Below are positions 43,826-54,300 of a stretch of 64,000 nucleotides of DNA, one piece after another. Numbering within the stretch: position 1 is the stretch's first letter; each line of letters opens with the position of its first letter. The position numbers and the translations under genes were made by a program. Under the pieces are notes generated by a model, which saw only the letters and a program-made list of their open reading frames with translations, was not told the origin of the DNA and did not search any database. This DNA comes from Winogradskyella schleiferi (GTDB lineage Bacteria; Bacteroidota; Bacteroidia; Flavobacteriales; Flavobacteriaceae), in the NCBI RefSeq assembly GCF_013394655.1, contig NZ_CP053351.1, forward strand, positions 248,001 to 312,000, given 5' to 3'.

Positions 43826-44075
43826 GAGTTGAGTTTTAATATACAGTTTGATTTTTTTTTGTATTACGCTGCAAAGAAACTGTGATAACTTTTTAAACAG
43901 GTTATATGAAAATTAAGTGTTTGTGATGAAAAGGTTAGTTTAGTGTTAGCTCAGTATTAACCAATTTATATTGACGAAACATTAAGGTAACATTGAGATT
44001 TGGAACATCTAACTAAGCCTTTTATAACTGATTCTCTTTCAATTTATATATCTTGCATCTTCTAAGAATTTAACT

Positions 44076-45416
44076 ATGAACTGGGAACAATTACTCTCAC
44101 TAAAACGCTTTGGCGACACCAATAAAAGACTGAGAAAGGAACAAGACGAAACACGTTTGGGCTTTGAAGTCGATTACGATCGAATCATATTCTCTTCTGA
44201 GTTTAGAGGCCTTCAAGATAAAACCCAAGTAGTGCCTTTGTCTAAAACCGATTTTGTACACACGCGCCTAACCCACAGTTTGGAAGTGAGTGTCGTTGGT
44301 CGTTCTTTAGGAAGAAAAGTAGGACAGTTATTGCTGAAAAAACATCCGCATTTAGAAAATGTCCACGGTTATAGAATGAATGATTTCGGAGCGATTGTCG
44401 CTGCTGCTGCATTGGCCCATGATATAGGGAATCCGCCTTTTGGCCATTCTGGAGAAAAAGCCATCGGAGCTTATTTTAAAGAGGGCAAAGGTGCCGAATT
44501 CAAGAAGCACTTAACCAAAAAGGAATATCAAGATTTATGCGATTTTGAAGGCAATGCTAATGGTTTTAAAATTTTGACAGAAAGTAGAGCAGGCAGAGAA
44601 GGCGGCTTAAGGTTGAGTTATGCGACATTGGGAGCGTTTACTAAATATCCGAAAGAATCCTTACCGACAAGACCAACCAACCATATTGTAGATAAAAAAT
44701 ATGGCTTTTTTCAAAGTGAAAAACAAATGTTTGAAGAGGTCGCGACAGAATTGGGCTTAATAAAAAGACATGAGGATGATCTCAGTTACCAAAGACACCC
44801 ATTAGCCTTTTTAGTGGAAGCGGCAGATGATATTTGTTATACCATTATAGATTTTGAAGACGGCATTAATTTAGGATTGATACAAGAAGAATATGCTTTG
44901 GAATATTTAATCAACTTAGTGCGAGGTAAAATTATTACCAAAAATTACAATGCGTTAAACACAACTGAAGATCGTATTAGCTATCTACGTGCACTTGCTA
45001 TTGGAACGTTAATTGATGAAGCTGCGTCGTTATTTATGACACATGAAGACGCCATTTTAGAAGGCAAATTTGAAACGGCTTTGTTAGAGGTTAGTCAGTA
45101 TAAAGCGCAAATAACAGATATTATCAATCTGAGTATAAAAAATGTTTACCGTTCTAAAGAAGTCATTAATAAGGAAATTGCTGGTTATGAAATTTTGAAT
45201 CAACTATTAAGGGCGTTCGGTAAAATGGCCTACCATTATTTTGAAGATACCATGTCTAGTTACGATAAATTATTGCTCAATAGTCTTCCGGAAACCGTAA
45301 AACTTTGCAATGATTCGTTATATCAAAACCTATTAGCTGTATGTCTCTATATTTCCAAATTATCAGATACCAATGCTATGTTATTGCATAAGAAATTACA
45401 AGGTCAGATTTTATAA
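44076..45416 (+). CDS. dgt: Deoxyguanosinetriphosphate triphosphohydrolase-like protein (HD domain)
   Basis: 446 residues. N-terminal FEVDYDRIIFSSEFRGLQDK and THSLEVSVVGR, then AAALAHDIGNPPFGHSGEKA, which holds the HD metal ligands, and FLVEAADDICYTIIDFED with the second Asp. Length and motifs match the Dgt type 1-like branch that removes triphosphate from dGTP and helps balance dNTP pools. Monocistronic. Followed by a tiny membrane protein gene. Confidence 0.9.
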   Translation: MNWEQLLSLKRFGDTNKRLRKEQDETRLGFEVDYDRIIFSSEFRGLQDKTQVVPLSKTDFVHTRLTHSLEVSVVGRSLGRKVGQLLLKKHPHLENVHGYRMNDFGAIVAAAALAHDIGNPPFGHSGEKAIGAYFKEGKGAEFKKHLTKKEYQDLCDFEGNANGFKILTESRAGREGGLRLSYATLGAFTKYPKESLPTRPTNHIVDKKYGFFQSEKQMFEEVATELGLIKRHEDDLSYQRHPLAFLVEAADDICYTIIDFEDGINLGLIQEEYALEYLINLVRGKIITKNYNALNTTEDRISYLRALAIGTLIDEAASLFMTHEDAILEGKFETALLEVSQYKAQITDIINLSIKNVYRSKEVINKEIAGYEILNQLLRAFGKMAYHYFEDTMSSYDKLLLNSLPETVKLCNDSLYQNLLAVCLYISKLSDTNAMLLHKKLQGQIL

Positions 45417-45503
45417 ACGATGCATTTCATCGAATAAATTTGTTTTTTAGCGATAATTGTGTTTTATTTATCTTATAATCAGCCCTCAGTAAAATACCTA
45501 CTT

Positions 45504-45674
45504 ATGAAAAACAATATACTTGGAGGTCTAGTCATTTTCTTGGTCGTAGTGACTTGCCTATTGATGTTAGATGATATTACAAACACAAACGAAGAGCAAT
45601 CGGCTTACGAGAATGTTCAGGTTGAAAACGTTGAAAATCAGACGGATTTAGCTATTGTTGAGAACGAAGAATAA
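45504..45674 (+). CDS. Small single-pass membrane protein
   Basis: 56 residues from the ATG at 45504 (an upstream ATG at 45459 would add 15 unlikely residues). One membrane helix (about 6-23, GGLVIFLVVVTCLLMLDD) and an acidic C-terminal tail (ENVQVENVENQTDLAIVENEE region). The 3' end overlaps dxs by 27 bases on the opposite strand. Unknown; reality supported mainly by the helix plus charge pattern. Confidence 0.5.
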   Translation: MKNNILGGLVIFLVVVTCLLMLDDITNTNEEQSAYENVQVENVENQTDLAIVENEE

Positions 45675-47432
45675 ATCATCAATTCGCTTTTTTATGGATA
45701 ATGTATCCAATTGTTGCAGATGCTGTAATTGGTTAACTGATCCATGCTCAATAAATTTATCTTCAATACCTAAAGTTATTATGGATTGCGCATAGTTATG
45801 GGCATTTGCAAACGCTAAGATTGATGATGCGAAGCCACCGATTATAGTACCATCTTCAATAGTTATAATGGCTTTGTAAGAGGAAAATACCTCATGCAAT
45901 AATGCTTCATCTAAGGGTTTTACGAATTGCATATCGTAGCACCCTACAGCATCTTTTTGATCCAAAGAATCAATCGCATCGCTAACGTTTTTCAATAGTG
46001 TACCTATAGAAAGGATCGCGATTTCAGTACCTTTTTTAATGCAATGCCCTTTTCCTATATCAATGGTTTCATAAGGCATTTTCCAATCCAATAAATGACC
46101 TCGCCCTCTTGGGTAACGGATCGCAATTGGAAAATCAATGCCTAATTGAACCGTGTACATTATATTCCGAAGTGCAATGGCATTACTCGGCGCAAAAATC
46201 ACTAAATTGGGAACGCAATTAAGATACGCCAAATCAAAAACGCCATGATGAGTAGCGCCATCTTCGCCAACCAATCCTGCTCTGTCTAAACAAAAAATTA
46301 CCGGTAAATTCTGTAAAGCCACATCGTGGATCACTTGATCATAAGCACGCTGTAAAAATGTAGAATAGATATTGCAAAACGGAATCATACCTTGGGTTGC
46401 CATGCCTGCAGCCAATGTAACAGCATGTTGCTCAGCAATGCCAACATCGAAAGCACGCTCTGGCATCACTTCCATCATATATTTTAAGGAACTTCCAGTT
46501 GGCATTGCCGGCGTGATTCCTATGATTCTTTCATTTTTTAAAGCCAATTCCACTATGGTTTCACCAAATACATCTTGAAATTTTGGTGGCTGGTTGGTGC
46601 CAGATTTTATTGGTATTTCGCCAGTATTTGCATCAAATTTACCAGGTGCATGATATTTTACTTGGTCTAATTCTGCTTGTTTCAAACCCTTACCTTTTGT
46701 GGTAATAATGTGCAAAAACTTTGGACCTTTTACGGTTTTTAGGCGTTTTAATTCTGACAATAATAACGGTAAATCATGACCATCAATTGGGCCAGAATAA
46801 TTAAAATTCAGAGCTTCAAAAATATTATCTTGTTTTTCAGTCCCTTTTTTTACGTTGGTCAAATATTGTTTTAACGCTCCAACGCTTGGGTCAATACCAA
46901 TGGCATTGTCATTCAGGATCACCAATAAATTAGCCTCCGTAACGCCTGCATGATTTAAACCTTCAAAAGCCATTCCGCTAGCAATGGAAGCATCACCAAT
47001 CACAGCAATATGGTGTTTGTCCTGGCCTTTAAGTTGTGATGCGATTGCCATTCCTAAAGCTGCAGAAATTGAGGTGGATGAATGGCCGACTCCAAAGGCA
47101 TCATACTCACTTTCACTTCGTTTTGGAAATCCACTAATACCATGGAGCTGTCGATTGGTTTCAAATATGTCCTTACGACCAGTAAGTATTTTATGACCAT
47201 AGGCTTGGTGGCCAACATCCCAAATTAATTCATCTTTAGGCGTATTGAAAACATAGTGCAAAGCAATAGTCAACTCTACAACACCAAGACTTGCGCCTAA
47301 ATGTCCTTCTTTTGTGGCAACTATATTAATGATAAAATGACGTAATTCTTGGGCAAGTTGAGGTAAGTCTTCTGGTTTTAGTTGACGTAGATCTTTTGGA
47401 AGGTTGATATGTTTTAGAAGTGTTTCTTTCAC
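45648..47432 (-). CDS. dxs: 1-deoxy-D-xylulose-5-phosphate synthase
   Basis: 594 residues, slightly shorter than E. coli Dxs (620). Condenses pyruvate and glyceraldehyde-3-phosphate with TPP, the first step of the MEP isoprenoid pathway. Motifs: GHLGASLGVVELTIALHYVF, WDVGHQAYGHKILTGR, VIGDASIASGMAFEGLNHAG (TPP-Mg binding, closing with LNDN), DVGIAEQHAVTLAAGMA in the pyrimidine domain (catalytic Glu), and DRAGLVGEDGATHHG. The TonB-like gene lies 22 bases upstream on the same strand. Confidence 0.95.
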   Translation of the reverse strand: MKETLLKHINLPKDLRQLKPEDLPQLAQELRHFIINIVATKEGHLGASLGVVELTIALHYVFNTPKDELIWDVGHQAYGHKILTGRKDIFETNRQLHGISGFPKRSESEYDAFGVGHSSTSISAALGMAIASQLKGQDKHHIAVIGDASIASGMAFEGLNHAGVTEANLLVILNDNAIGIDPSVGALKQYLTNVKKGTEKQDNIFEALNFNYSGPIDGHDLPLLLSELKRLKTVKGPKFLHIITTKGKGLKQAELDQVKYHAPGKFDANTGEIPIKSGTNQPPKFQDVFGETIVELALKNERIIGITPAMPTGSSLKYMMEVMPERAFDVGIAEQHAVTLAAGMATQGMIPFCNIYSTFLQRAYDQVIHDVALQNLPVIFCLDRAGLVGEDGATHHGVFDLAYLNCVPNLVIFAPSNAIALRNIMYTVQLGIDFPIAIRYPRGRGHLLDWKMPYETIDIGKGHCIKKGTEIAILSIGTLLKNVSDAIDSLDQKDAVGCYDMQFVKPLDEALLHEVFSSYKAIITIEDGTIIGGFASSILAFANAHNYAQSIITLGIEDKFIEHGSVNQLQHLQQLDTLSIKKRIDDLFFVLNNS

Positions 47433-47454
47433 TTTGTAAAAATACAGGATTTTA

Positions 47455-48405
47455 TTAGTCTTCGATTAAAAATGTAATTGGTAAAGTATAAATAGCAGCT
47501 ACATTTTTCATGCCTTGTTTTGCAGGTTTAAATTGTGGCAATAGATTAATCACTCTAATTGCTTCATTTTCTAATTCTATATTGGAGGATTTTCTTATTT
47601 TAATATCTTTTACATAGCCATTTTCATCGATTTTAAACTGAGTAAAAAAACGTTGTTTACCTTTTAAGCCAAGTTTTTTTGCAACTTCAATATTAAAATT
47701 ATCCGTAACGATTTTTGAAATGTGACTAGATAAATATTCTTTTTTTTCTGATCTAGATAATGAATCTGGTGTATTTATGAATTCTGCAACTTCTTGGATT
47801 ACATGTCCAAAAACTATTTCTTCCGTAGGCTTATTTCTATGCTCATCCACTAAGGTCGAATCTAAGGGTTTAATATTTGAAGCGTTAACTTCAATAATAT
47901 CACCTGTTATATGAGAAACTGGAATTTCATGAATCTTAATGGATTTTTGTGGATTTGGAATGGTCATGGTTTTAGTAGAATCAATCATAATTTTTGACGC
48001 TGTAATTTTTGGAAGCTGATTGGACTTGACTTTATGAGTAGAAGTAACTTCAACAGCATCAATTTTCTTAGTATTACCATTTTGGTCAGAACAATTTAAT
48101 AGTGAAGTTCCCATAACTATCAGCAATACTAAAAGAAATAACTTATGAAAACTTGTTTCTTGCTGAATGATGTGTTGAGGTATTTCAATTCGAATTTGTT
48201 CTAATTGTGAGACCTTAAATCGACCACATATTTTTTTTCGATTATTAGCAACTAAATAGGCCTCAATGGTTTGTTGTGGCATTTGTGTAAAATCAATGAC
48301 TGACTTTGAGCACGATTGACAAAAGCGACCTTTTTCATTCGGAGTCATTTTGATCCAGTCTTCATGGCATGGATTTGGAATTGAGATGGAGAAATAGGAT
48401 TTCAT
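47455..48405 (-). CDS. TonB C-terminal-domain membrane protein with a Cys-rich N-terminus
   Basis: 316 residues. The N-terminus (about 10-40) has CHEDWIKMTPNEKGRFCQSC followed by SKSVIDFTQM, with CxxC, a pattern repeatedly seen at the N-terminus of flavobacterial TonB-like proteins. A membrane helix follows (about 90-106, FLLVLLIVMGTSLLN), then a periplasmic linker, and a TonB C-terminal-like domain (about 225-316, TQFKIDENGYVKDIKIRKSS, LLPQFKPAKQGMKNVAAIYT). It may energise outer-membrane receptors, but classical TonB has no cytoplasmic Cys domain. Probably cotranscribed with dxs, without clear functional link. Confidence 0.82.
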   Translation of the reverse strand: MKSYFSISIPNPCHEDWIKMTPNEKGRFCQSCSKSVIDFTQMPQQTIEAYLVANNRKKICGRFKVSQLEQIRIEIPQHIIQQETSFHKLFLLVLLIVMGTSLLNCSDQNGNTKKIDAVEVTSTHKVKSNQLPKITASKIMIDSTKTMTIPNPQKSIKIHEIPVSHITGDIIEVNASNIKPLDSTLVDEHRNKPTEEIVFGHVIQEVAEFINTPDSLSRSEKKEYLSSHISKIVTDNFNIEVAKKLGLKGKQRFFTQFKIDENGYVKDIKIRKSSNIELENEAIRVINLLPQFKPAKQGMKNVAAIYTLPITFLIED

Positions 48406-48438
48406 GATTAATAGCTTTGTTTTTAGACCTCAAATTTC

Positions 48439-48465
48439 TTGCCGCAATGTTTTGTAATAATTTTG
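48439..48465 (+). promoter_or_regulatory. Candidate promoter of tadA
   Basis: TTG at 48439-48441 and TAATTTTG at 48458-48465, 16 bases apart, 19 bases before the ATG. Spacing is one base below the usual 17-23. Confidence 0.45.
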
Positions 48466-48484
48466 AAATCGTATTTTTACAACC

Positions 48485-48934
48485 ATGATAAACCCGTTTG
48501 ACGATACTTATTTTATGAAAAAAGCACTCCAGGAAGCAGAAGTAGCTTTTGAAAAAGGTGAAATTCCTGTTGGAGCAGTAATTGTTGTAGAAAATAGAAT
48601 TATTGCCAGAACACACAACCTTACGGAATTACTTAACGATGTCACTGCACATGCAGAAATGCAAGCCATCACCTCTGCAGCCAATTTTTTGGGAGGGAAA
48701 TATTTGAATAAATGCACCTTATACGTCACTTTAGAGCCTTGTCAAATGTGTGCTGGAGCTTTGTATTGGAGTCAGATTTCGAAGATAGTTTATGGCGCTT
48801 CAGATACGCAAAGAGGATTTAAAACCATGGGCACTAAATTGCATCCTAAAACCGAAGTTGTAAATGGAGTTTTAGCAGCGGAAGCTTCGGCACTACTTAA
48901 ACGCTTCTTTATTGAAAAGCGTAATTTGAATTGA
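48485..48934 (+). CDS. tadA: tRNA(adenine-34) deaminase TadA
   Basis: 149 residues. Converts A34 to inosine in tRNA-Arg(ACG). Zinc motif HAEMQAI with His56 and catalytic Glu58, and LEPCQMCAGA with Cys86 and Cys89. GEIPVGAVIV upstream and KIVYGASDTQRG downstream are typical TadA segments that distinguish it from the dCMP deaminase at 12532. Divergent from the TonB-like gene, with an 80-base gap. Confidence 0.93.
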   Translation: MINPFDDTYFMKKALQEAEVAFEKGEIPVGAVIVVENRIIARTHNLTELLNDVTAHAEMQAITSAANFLGGKYLNKCTLYVTLEPCQMCAGALYWSQISKIVYGASDTQRGFKTMGTKLHPKTEVVNGVLAAEASALLKRFFIEKRNLN

Positions 48935-49148
48935 GATCATCTCAAATTTCTTAGAGGGACTGGTTTTTATTTTTTTTTAAGCCAAATTTTGCTGCAAGAA
49001 GATGAAAAGACAACATAATATTTACTTTATGTAGAAAAGCAAAAGGGGATATGAGTTATTATAGGGTTTTATTGCGTTTAAACGAAAAGAAAAAACCGAG
49101 ACTGTGACAATATGAAAAAAAATTATACTTTTGGCATTCTTGTTTCGT

Positions 49149-49156
49149 TATATTTG
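49149..49156 (+). promoter_or_regulatory. -7 element of the TSP3 lipoprotein gene
   Basis: TATATTTG, 28 bases before the ATG at 49184. A second TAnnTTTG (TACTTTTG) lies at 49126-49133. Confidence 0.35.
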
Positions 49157-49183
49157 GAGCAAAGATAAAAGACCCTTTTGCAA

Positions 49184-50413
49184 ATGAAAAAACTAATCCT
49201 CTTATCTCTTGTTTTTCTTACGGTATTCAGTTGTGGCGATGAAGTGCAATTTAATTCTCCTGCGTTTCAAGGCACGCTTAACAATCAGCCATGGAGAGCT
49301 CAAGCATTTTCTGCAAGTATAGACGACTCTGGTTTTTTAACTATAACGGGAATAAATAATGCTCAAACCTTAGAGCTGTTTTTACCTTCCGCAACCGTTG
49401 GTGTCTATAATTTAGGTGATGTAGAATCTATGGAAGCAAGATTTACAGGAGCTGATGGTACGGTCTACTCTACAAATAATCCTAATGGATCATTATATCC
49501 TGACTATGGAGAAATAAGACTTAACGAAATTATAGATAATACATTTACTGGGACCTTTCGTTTTAATGCTTACAGTGCATCTGGTAATGTTATTAATTTT
49601 ACAGGAACAACTAATGAAGGTACAGAACTGAATCCTATTTATGGAGGCATATTTTATAAAGTGCCTTTGTTTTCTGGTGCTATTCCAGCAAACCCTATAG
49701 TATGTGACGATGTGGAAATACTTGCTGAAGAAGCGTTAGTGGTTTACCAAGCTACATTTTCTACAAGTTTAGAGTTTATAAATAGAGCAGCTTATGAAGC
49801 TGCTTGTAGTAATTACATAGCCGCATTGAATACACAGCGCAATTATTGCGGAGATGTTGAAGGCGTTATACAAACCTCGATAGATGATTTAAATGCTTGT
49901 GCGTTTCCTTGTGAGTATGCCACAGAAAATGCGGTTGAAGCGGAATCGCAATTAACTAATGCAACCATTGGGAATTACAATGAAAAATGTGCGCAATATT
50001 TACTTTATTTACAAGAACAAATTCAGATTTGCGGTGATGAAGATGGAAGTATTCAAATGGAAATCAATACCTTAGACTGCGCGGATGATGATGATGACGG
50101 CGTGCCTAATGTTTTTGAAGATTTCAATGGTGATGGCGATAAAACTAACGACGATACGGATAGTGATGGTATTGCCAATTATTTGGATAATGATGATGAT
50201 GGCGATGGTATATTAACACAATTTGAAGCTGTCGATGAAGATGGTAACCCAGTAGACACGGATGGCGATTTGGATGTTGACTATTTAGATAATGACGATG
50301 ATGGTGATGGTATTTTGACAATAAACGAAAATGCCGATCCAAATGGAGACGGGAATCCGGATGATGCTGTTGATACGGATGGCGATGGCGTTCCAGATTA
50401 TTTACAGGCATAA
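49184..50413 (+). CDS. Lipoprotein with thrombospondin type 3 calcium repeats
   Basis: 409 residues from the ATG at 49184; a TTG two codons upstream is rejected. Lipoprotein signal ([14 protein letters not shown]). Residues about 25-170 form an all-beta domain with [12 protein letters not shown], similar to the F-x-x-x-x-N-G/N-x-x-W entry of DUF6252-type lipoproteins. A middle helical part (about 175-290) has two similar Cys-containing units ([20 protein letters not shown] and [20 protein letters not shown]). The C-terminal 110 residues are TSP3-type Asp-rich repeats ([33 protein letters not shown]), expected to bind calcium and stiffen the tail. It ends abruptly in DYLQA with no sorting domain, so it is anchored by lipid. 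A terminator follows at once. Confidence 0.83.
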   Translation: MKKLILLSLVFLTVFSCGDEVQFNSPAFQGTLNNQPWRAQAFSASIDDSGFLTITGINNAQTLELFLPSATVGVYNLGDVESMEARFTGADGTVYSTNNPNGSLYPDYGEIRLNEIIDNTFTGTFRFNAYSASGNVINFTGTTNEGTELNPIYGGIFYKVPLFSGAIPANPIVCDDVEILAEEALVVYQATFSTSLEFINRAAYEAACSNYIAALNTQRNYCGDVEGVIQTSIDDLNACAFPCEYATENAVEAESQLTNATIGNYNEKCAQYLLYLQEQIQICGDEDGSIQMEINTLDCADDDDDGVPNVFEDFNGDGDKTNDDTDSDGIANYLDNDDDGDGILTQFEAVDEDGNPVDTDGDLDVDYLDNDDDGDGILTINENADPNGDGNPDDAVDTDGDGVPDYLQA

Positions 50414-50434
50414 AAAATTTCAAATTTTATAGAT

Positions 50435-50469
50435 AAAGCGCTACTTATATTCTGAGTAGCGCTTTTTTT
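50435..50469 (+). terminator. Terminator after the TSP3 lipoprotein gene
   Basis: AAAGCGCTACT and AGTAGCGCTTT form an 11-bp stem followed by a T-run. Confidence 0.8.
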
Positions 50470-50604
50470 GTTAAATACTGGTAAGACTTTGTTAAAGATG
50501 TTAATTTGTTCGATTTTTCCTACTATGAACGGTATATTGAGGTCAGTTGTGAAACAGTAGGCAACTTAAAAGAAATTATTGAAATCTTAAATGAACGAGA
50601 CAAA

Positions 50605-51054
50605 ATGAAGTATACAGAAGAAATTTCAAATAAATTAAATGAGCTATTAATCAAAAATTACGATGCTGAAAAAGGGTATCTAAATGCTATTGATAATGTC
50701 GAAAGTAAAAATCTTAAAATGTTTTTTAAAAGAAGAGCTTCTGAACGAAGCGAATTTGCTAAAGAACTAAGAACTGAAATCTTACAATATGGAGAAATCC
50801 CAGAAGATTCAGGAAGCTTTAAAGGCACAATGCATAGAAATTGGATGAGTTTAAAATCAACTTTTAGTTCTAATAATGAAGAGGCGATTTTAGAGGAAGC
50901 CATAAGAGGTGAAGAGGAAAGTTTAGAAGTCTATAATGATTTAATTAAAGAGCGGAACTTACCACCAAGTATAGATAGCCTATTGATAAAGCATAAAAAT
51001 GCTATACAAGCGGCAATCAATACTGAGAAAGTACACGAAGAATTAGTATCGTAA
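50605..51054 (+). CDS. PA2169-type four-helix protein (DUF2383)
   Basis: 149 residues from the ATG at 50605. An in-frame TTG at 50506 would add 33 residues, but the family begins at KYTEEISNKLNELLIKNYDA. The chain is all-helical and ferritin-like: EKGYLNAIDNVESKNLKMFF, RASERSEFAKELRTEI, an IPEDSGSFKGTMHRNWMSLK loop and EEESLEVYNDLIKE. Proteins of this type are often stress-associated and of unknown function in bacteria. It has its own terminator downstream. Confidence 0.82.
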   Translation: MKYTEEISNKLNELLIKNYDAEKGYLNAIDNVESKNLKMFFKRRASERSEFAKELRTEILQYGEIPEDSGSFKGTMHRNWMSLKSTFSSNNEEAILEEAIRGEEESLEVYNDLIKERNLPPSIDSLLIKHKNAIQAAINTEKVHEELVS

Positions 51055-51076
51055 TTATTATACTAGAGTAATTAAG

Positions 51077-51107
51077 AAAAGTCAGTCTATTTAGGCTGGC
51101 TTTTTTT
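51077..51107 (+). terminator. Terminator after the DUF2383 gene
   Basis: AAAGTCAGTC and GGCTGGCTTT pair with G-T wobbles around TATTTA; a run of T follows. Confidence 0.65.
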
Positions 51108-51179
51108 ATGTTCAAAACTCTTCACAACTTCATTTCTAAAAAGTACAAATTCTACGTAATTTTATAAGCTATTTTACTT

Positions 51180-51260
51180 TGTCATGCTGAACTCGTTTAT
51201 TCATTGATATTTACTTCAAATTAAGGTATTCATGAATTTTCGATGTCAGCATCTCGTTTA
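51180..51260. repeat. Degenerate copy of the GTCATGCTGAAC palindromic repeat
   Basis: TGTCATGCTGAACTCGTTT at 51180-51198 and GATGTCAGCATCTCGTTTA at 51242-51260 carry the two arms (CATGCTGA / TCAGCAT) of the unit seen intact in metH at 7024, now separated and partly altered. Lies in the gap before dnaE. Confidence 0.45.
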
Positions 51261-51313
51261 ATGTTTGGATGGCAATTTTGAACTTTAAACCCTAAATTTT
51301 TGAACTCTAGAGC

Positions 51314-54300
51314 ATGTACTTAATATTCGATACCGAAACCACAGGATTACCAAAACGATGGGATGCACCAATTACAGATACCGATAATTGGCCAAGATGT
51401 ATCCAAATTGCATGGCAGTTGCATGATGCAATGGGAAATTGCATCGAGCATCAAGATTATTTGGTGCAACCAAAAGGTTTCAATATTCCCTATGATGCTG
51501 AAAAAATCCACGGGATTTCAACCGAATTAGCCCAAGAACAAGGCGTACCATTGTCCGAAGTTTTAGAGAAATTCAATCTCGCCTTGTCCAGAACAAAATT
51601 TGTTGTCGGACAAAATGTAACCTTCGATCTGAATATTATGGGAGCCGAGTTTGTGCGTGAAAACGTCGCAAACCCACTTCAAGAATTACCTGTTTTAGAT
51701 ACCTGTACGGAACATACCGCAGAATTATGCCAATTGCCTGGTGGACGTTATGGAAAGTTTAAGCTTCCAACGCTTACCGAATTACATCAATACTTATTCA
51801 ATAAACCATTTGCCGAAGCGCACAATGCCACAGCCGATGTTGAAGCCACTACACGTTGCTTTTTAGAATTAATACGACGAAAGCAATACACCAAGGAACA
51901 GCTCGATGTTCAGCCTGATTATTTTGAAAAGTTTACACAAGAAAATCCTGCTGAAATCCAACTTATCGGCTTAAAACATATTAATCTTAAGAGGGAAAGT
52001 GCTAAAATCAATGCCAGACTTCAAAAAGAACAATCCGAAGCGGTCACGACAACTATTGATAAGGAAGCGGCATCGCAAATAAAAGAGGTTGATTTTGTGC
52101 ATCTGCATAACCATTCCCAATTTTCAATATTACAATCCACAATTAGTATTAAGGATTTAGTAGCTGCTGCAGCCAAAGAAAATATGCCAGCCGTGGCGTT
52201 GACGGATCATGGTAATATGATGGGCGCTTTTCATTTTGTAAGTGCGGTTTCTAATCATAATAAAGGCGTCAAAGCACAACACAAGCAAGCCAAAGAAGCA
52301 GGCTTGGAAAAAAAAGGGAGACTAATAAAGCCAATTATTGGTTGTGAATTCTTTGTCTGCGAAAATCACGAAGACAAAACCCGAAAAGATAATGGGTATC
52401 AAATTGTGCTCATGGCTAAGAATAAAAAAGGCTATCACAATTTGGCAAAACTGTCCTCTGCCGCTTTTACTGATGGATTTTACTACGTTCCTAGAATCGA
52501 CAAAAAACTTATTGAACAATACAAAGAAGATTTAATTTGTTTAACGGGAAACCTTTATGGTGAAGTGCCAAGTAAGGTGTTGAATGTTGGTGAAAATCAA
52601 GCTGAAGAAGCCTTGCTATGGTGGAAAGACACCTTTCAAGACGACTTATATGTTGAGTTGATGCGTCACGATCAGGAAGATGAAAATCGTGTGAATCCTG
52701 TGTTAATTCAGTTAGCTAAAAAGCACGATGTTAAATTAGTAGCAACCAACAATACTTATTATGTAGAGCAAGAAAACGCTAATGCTCACGATATTTTATT
52801 GTGTGTAAAAGATGGCGAAAAACAAGCGACACCAATTGGTCGTGGTCGTGGTTATCGTTATGGATTACCAAACCAAGAGTATTATTTTAAGTCTTCGGAA
52901 GAAATGAAGGCGTTGTTTAGGGATGTGCCTGAAGCGATTGTGAATATCCAAGAGGTCGTAGATAAGATTGAACCTTACGAGTTGGCTCGTGATGTATTGT
53001 TGCCGGCATTCGACATTCCAGATGAATTTAAACATGATGACGATTTAAAGGATGAAGGCAAACGAGGTGAAAATGCCTATTTAAGACATTTAACCTACGA
53101 AGGTGCAAAAAAACGCTATGGAGAGATCACACCAGAAATTGCAGAACGTCTCGATTTTGAGTTAAGTGTTATTGAAAATACCGGTTATCCTGGTTACTTC
53201 CTAATTGTAGAGGATTTTATTCGCGAAGCTAGAAAGATGGATGTGTCCGTTGGTCCTGGTCGTGGTTCGGCAGCCGGTTCTGTGGTGGCTTATTGTCTGT
53301 GGATTACCAATATCGATCCTATTAAGTACGATTTACTTTTTGAGCGTTTCCTAAATCCAGATCGTGTCAGTATGCCAGATATCGATATCGACTTTGATGA
53401 TGAAGGTCGTGGTCGCGTTATGGATTATGTGATTGAAAAATATGGTTCCAATCAAGTGGCACAAATTATTACATACGGTACCATGGCGGCCAAATCGTCG
53501 ATTAGGGATACAGCCAGAGTTTTGGATTTACCCTTAAATGAAGCCGACCATATCGCCAAATTAATTCCGCTGATGTCTAAACTCGGAAAGATTTTTGGTT
53601 TGGATGAAAAGGAACTCGCCAAGAAATTTAGGGCTGAAGATTTGGAGAAAATCAATGAATTGCTCAATATTTCTGATGGTGAAGATTTACAGGCCGAGAC
53701 CATCAACCAAGCCAGAATTTTGGAAGGTTCGGTTCGTAATACGGGAATTCATGCCTGTGGTGTAATTATTACGCCAGGTGATATTACCAATTATGTACCT
53801 GTGTCTTTGGCTAAGGATTCCGATCTATATGTGACCCAATTTGATAACTCTGTCGTTGAAAGTGCTGGCTTGTTGAAAATGGATTTCTTGGGATTAAAAA
53901 CCTTGACGCTGATTAAGGATACCGTTAAAATTGTAAAGGCGAAACACGATATAGATTTAGATCCTGATAGTTTTCCACTTGATGATGAAAAAACATACGA
54001 ACTTTTCCAACGCGGCGAAACCGTTGGTGTATTTCAGTATGAATCGCCTGGCATGCAAAAGCACATGAAGAATTTGAAACCAACGGTTTTTGATGATTTA
54101 ATTGCCATGAATGCACTTTATCGTCCAGGTCCAATGGAATATATTCCGAGTTTTATTGCGCGGAAACATGGAGATGAGGAGATAGATTACGATTTGCCAG
54201 AAATGGAAGAATATCTCAAGGAAACCTACGGTATTACGGTGTATCAAGAGCAAGTGATGTTGCTGTCCCAAAAATTAGCTGATTTTACCAAAGGTGAAGC

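Noticed and set aside
50145..50423. His-rich minus-strand frame opposite the TSP3 repeats
   Set aside because: It is the antisense shadow of Asp-rich (GAT) repeats; His/Tyr/Pro bias follows directly from that.
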